14,210 nt of DNA from NCBI GenBank assembly GCA_021157555.1, contig JAGGWL010000041.1, positions 1-14,210 on the forward strand, read 5' to 3'. The stretch comes from Deltaproteobacteria bacterium. Its GTDB lineage: Bacteria > Desulfobacterota > Desulfobacteria > Desulfobacterales > BuS5. Every line of letters starts with the position of its first letter. Positions within the stretch are counted from its first letter, which is position 1. The translations under genes were made by a program, and so were the position numbers. The notes beneath the pieces are model-generated. The model was not told where the DNA came from. It did no database searches and worked only from the letters and a program-made list of their open reading frames with translations. Shown one piece after another: positions 13,778 through 14,210 of this stretch.

Positions 13778-14210
13778 GTGCCCGAACATATCTTGCAAAT
13801 TTCAAAAATATATATTGACAGGCAGATTGCCAATTTACCTCTGGTAAATACGATACTCACCAGCATTAATGCTCCTTCTCTTATCGTAGACGACGCCGCC
13901 CAGGTTTATGATGCTCTTTCCCGTTCTGACGATCCTGTCCAAAAAGGAAAAGAAATCCTGTTTTTAACCAGGAATAAAGGCACTTTTATCAAAGCATGCC
14001 CGGGAACCAGTTATTATACCTGTTGTGGCTATAAGATCCTTCATATAGGAACTTTCTGCGTTATGGACTGCTCCTATTGCATCTTACAGTCTTATTTTCA
14101 TCCGCCGCTTCTCCAGTTTTTTGTAAATCATAATGAGATGCTTTCAAGCCTTGATGCTCTTTTTTTAGAAAATAGCATAAACAGAATAGGAACAGGCGAA
14201 TTCACGGACA
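13778..14210 (+). CDS. spore-photoproduct-lyase-like radical SAM protein (5' part)
   Basis: The frame is open from before 13778 to the window end, so the gene is partial (about 144 residues seen; relatives are roughly 350-430). Counting GTG 13778 as residue 1, it reads VPEHILQISKIYIDRQIANL. Next comes GTFIKACPGTSYYTCCGYKI, then CVMDCSYCILQSYFHP with the radical-SAM triad C94, C98, C101 binding a [4Fe-4S] cluster. The 'CPGT..Y.CC.Y' plus 'C.MDCSYCILQ' combination is typical of the SplB/SPL family, which uses S-adenosylmethionine to repair spore photoproduct thymine lesions. In non-spore-formers the family is found too, with uncertain function. The start is uncertain: GTG 13778 or TTG 13793, neither with a clear ribosome site. 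Nothing upstream suggests co-transcription with fusA because two strong palindromes intervene. Confidence 0.85.
   Translation, partial: MPEHILQISKIYIDRQIANLPLVNTILTSINAPSLIVDDAAQVYDALSRSDDPVQKGKEILFLTRNKGTFIKACPGTSYYTCCGYKILHIGTFCVMDCSYCILQSYFHPPLLQFFVNHNEMLSSLDALFLENSINRIGTGEFTD

Noticed and set aside
1..14210. CRISPR array, tRNA or rRNA genes
   Set aside because: No regularly spaced identical repeats with unique spacers were seen, and no tRNA cloverleaf or rRNA sequence was recognised on reading both strands.

Overview
The window looks like chromosomal DNA of a Gram-negative anaerobe, most likely a Desulfobacterota/Desulfobacterales-type deltaproteobacterium. That placement is an inference. 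It rests on a Pfa-type lipid megasynthase with a myxobacterial-like domain order, an EF-G of the 'GHGGSGKTS/DTPGD' type, an SPL-like radical SAM gene, and very dense small repeats and decayed mobile elements. No rRNA, tRNA or marker gene fixes the taxonomy.

Layout. 1-700: a YD-repeat (Rhs) fragment on the minus strand, truncated at both ends, behind a small membrane-protein gene that is out of frame at a run of six A. 750-1729: a unit bounded by perfect 23-bp inverted repeats carrying a wrecked Y1/HUH transposase of the REP-associated (RAYT) type, itself hit by a 115-bp miniature element at a TA site. 1846-2517: nth (endonuclease III) with a rearranged 3' end, followed directly by a 180-bp miniature inverted-repeat element (called family A here). 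2863-9822: one very large gene, a PfaC-like synthase with order KS - CLF - AT - DH - DH (2319 residues) and no ACP, KR or ER. 9823-11590: a graveyard holding an inverted-repeat element, a vapBC-type toxin-antitoxin pair with a nonsense codon in the antitoxin and a 157-bp element in the toxin, a Big_7-like Ig-domain fragment, and a second family A copy that contains another 180-bp element nested inside it. 11592-13661: an intact EF-G paralogue. 13665-13758: two perfect palindromes. 13778 to the end: the 5' part of an SPL-like radical SAM gene that runs off the window.

How the parts relate. The intact genes (nth, pfaC-like, fusA-like, SPL-like) all lie on the plus strand but are separated by repeat-rich gaps, so there is no convincing operon. 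The large synthase supplies condensation, acyl-transfer and dehydration but must borrow an acyl carrier protein, ketoreductase and enoylreductase from elsewhere; none is encoded here. The most informative sequence is the insertion archaeology: several elements can be removed in silico, leaving one target copy, and the interrupted reading frame or repeat is restored exactly. All claims come from reading by eye; no database search was run.
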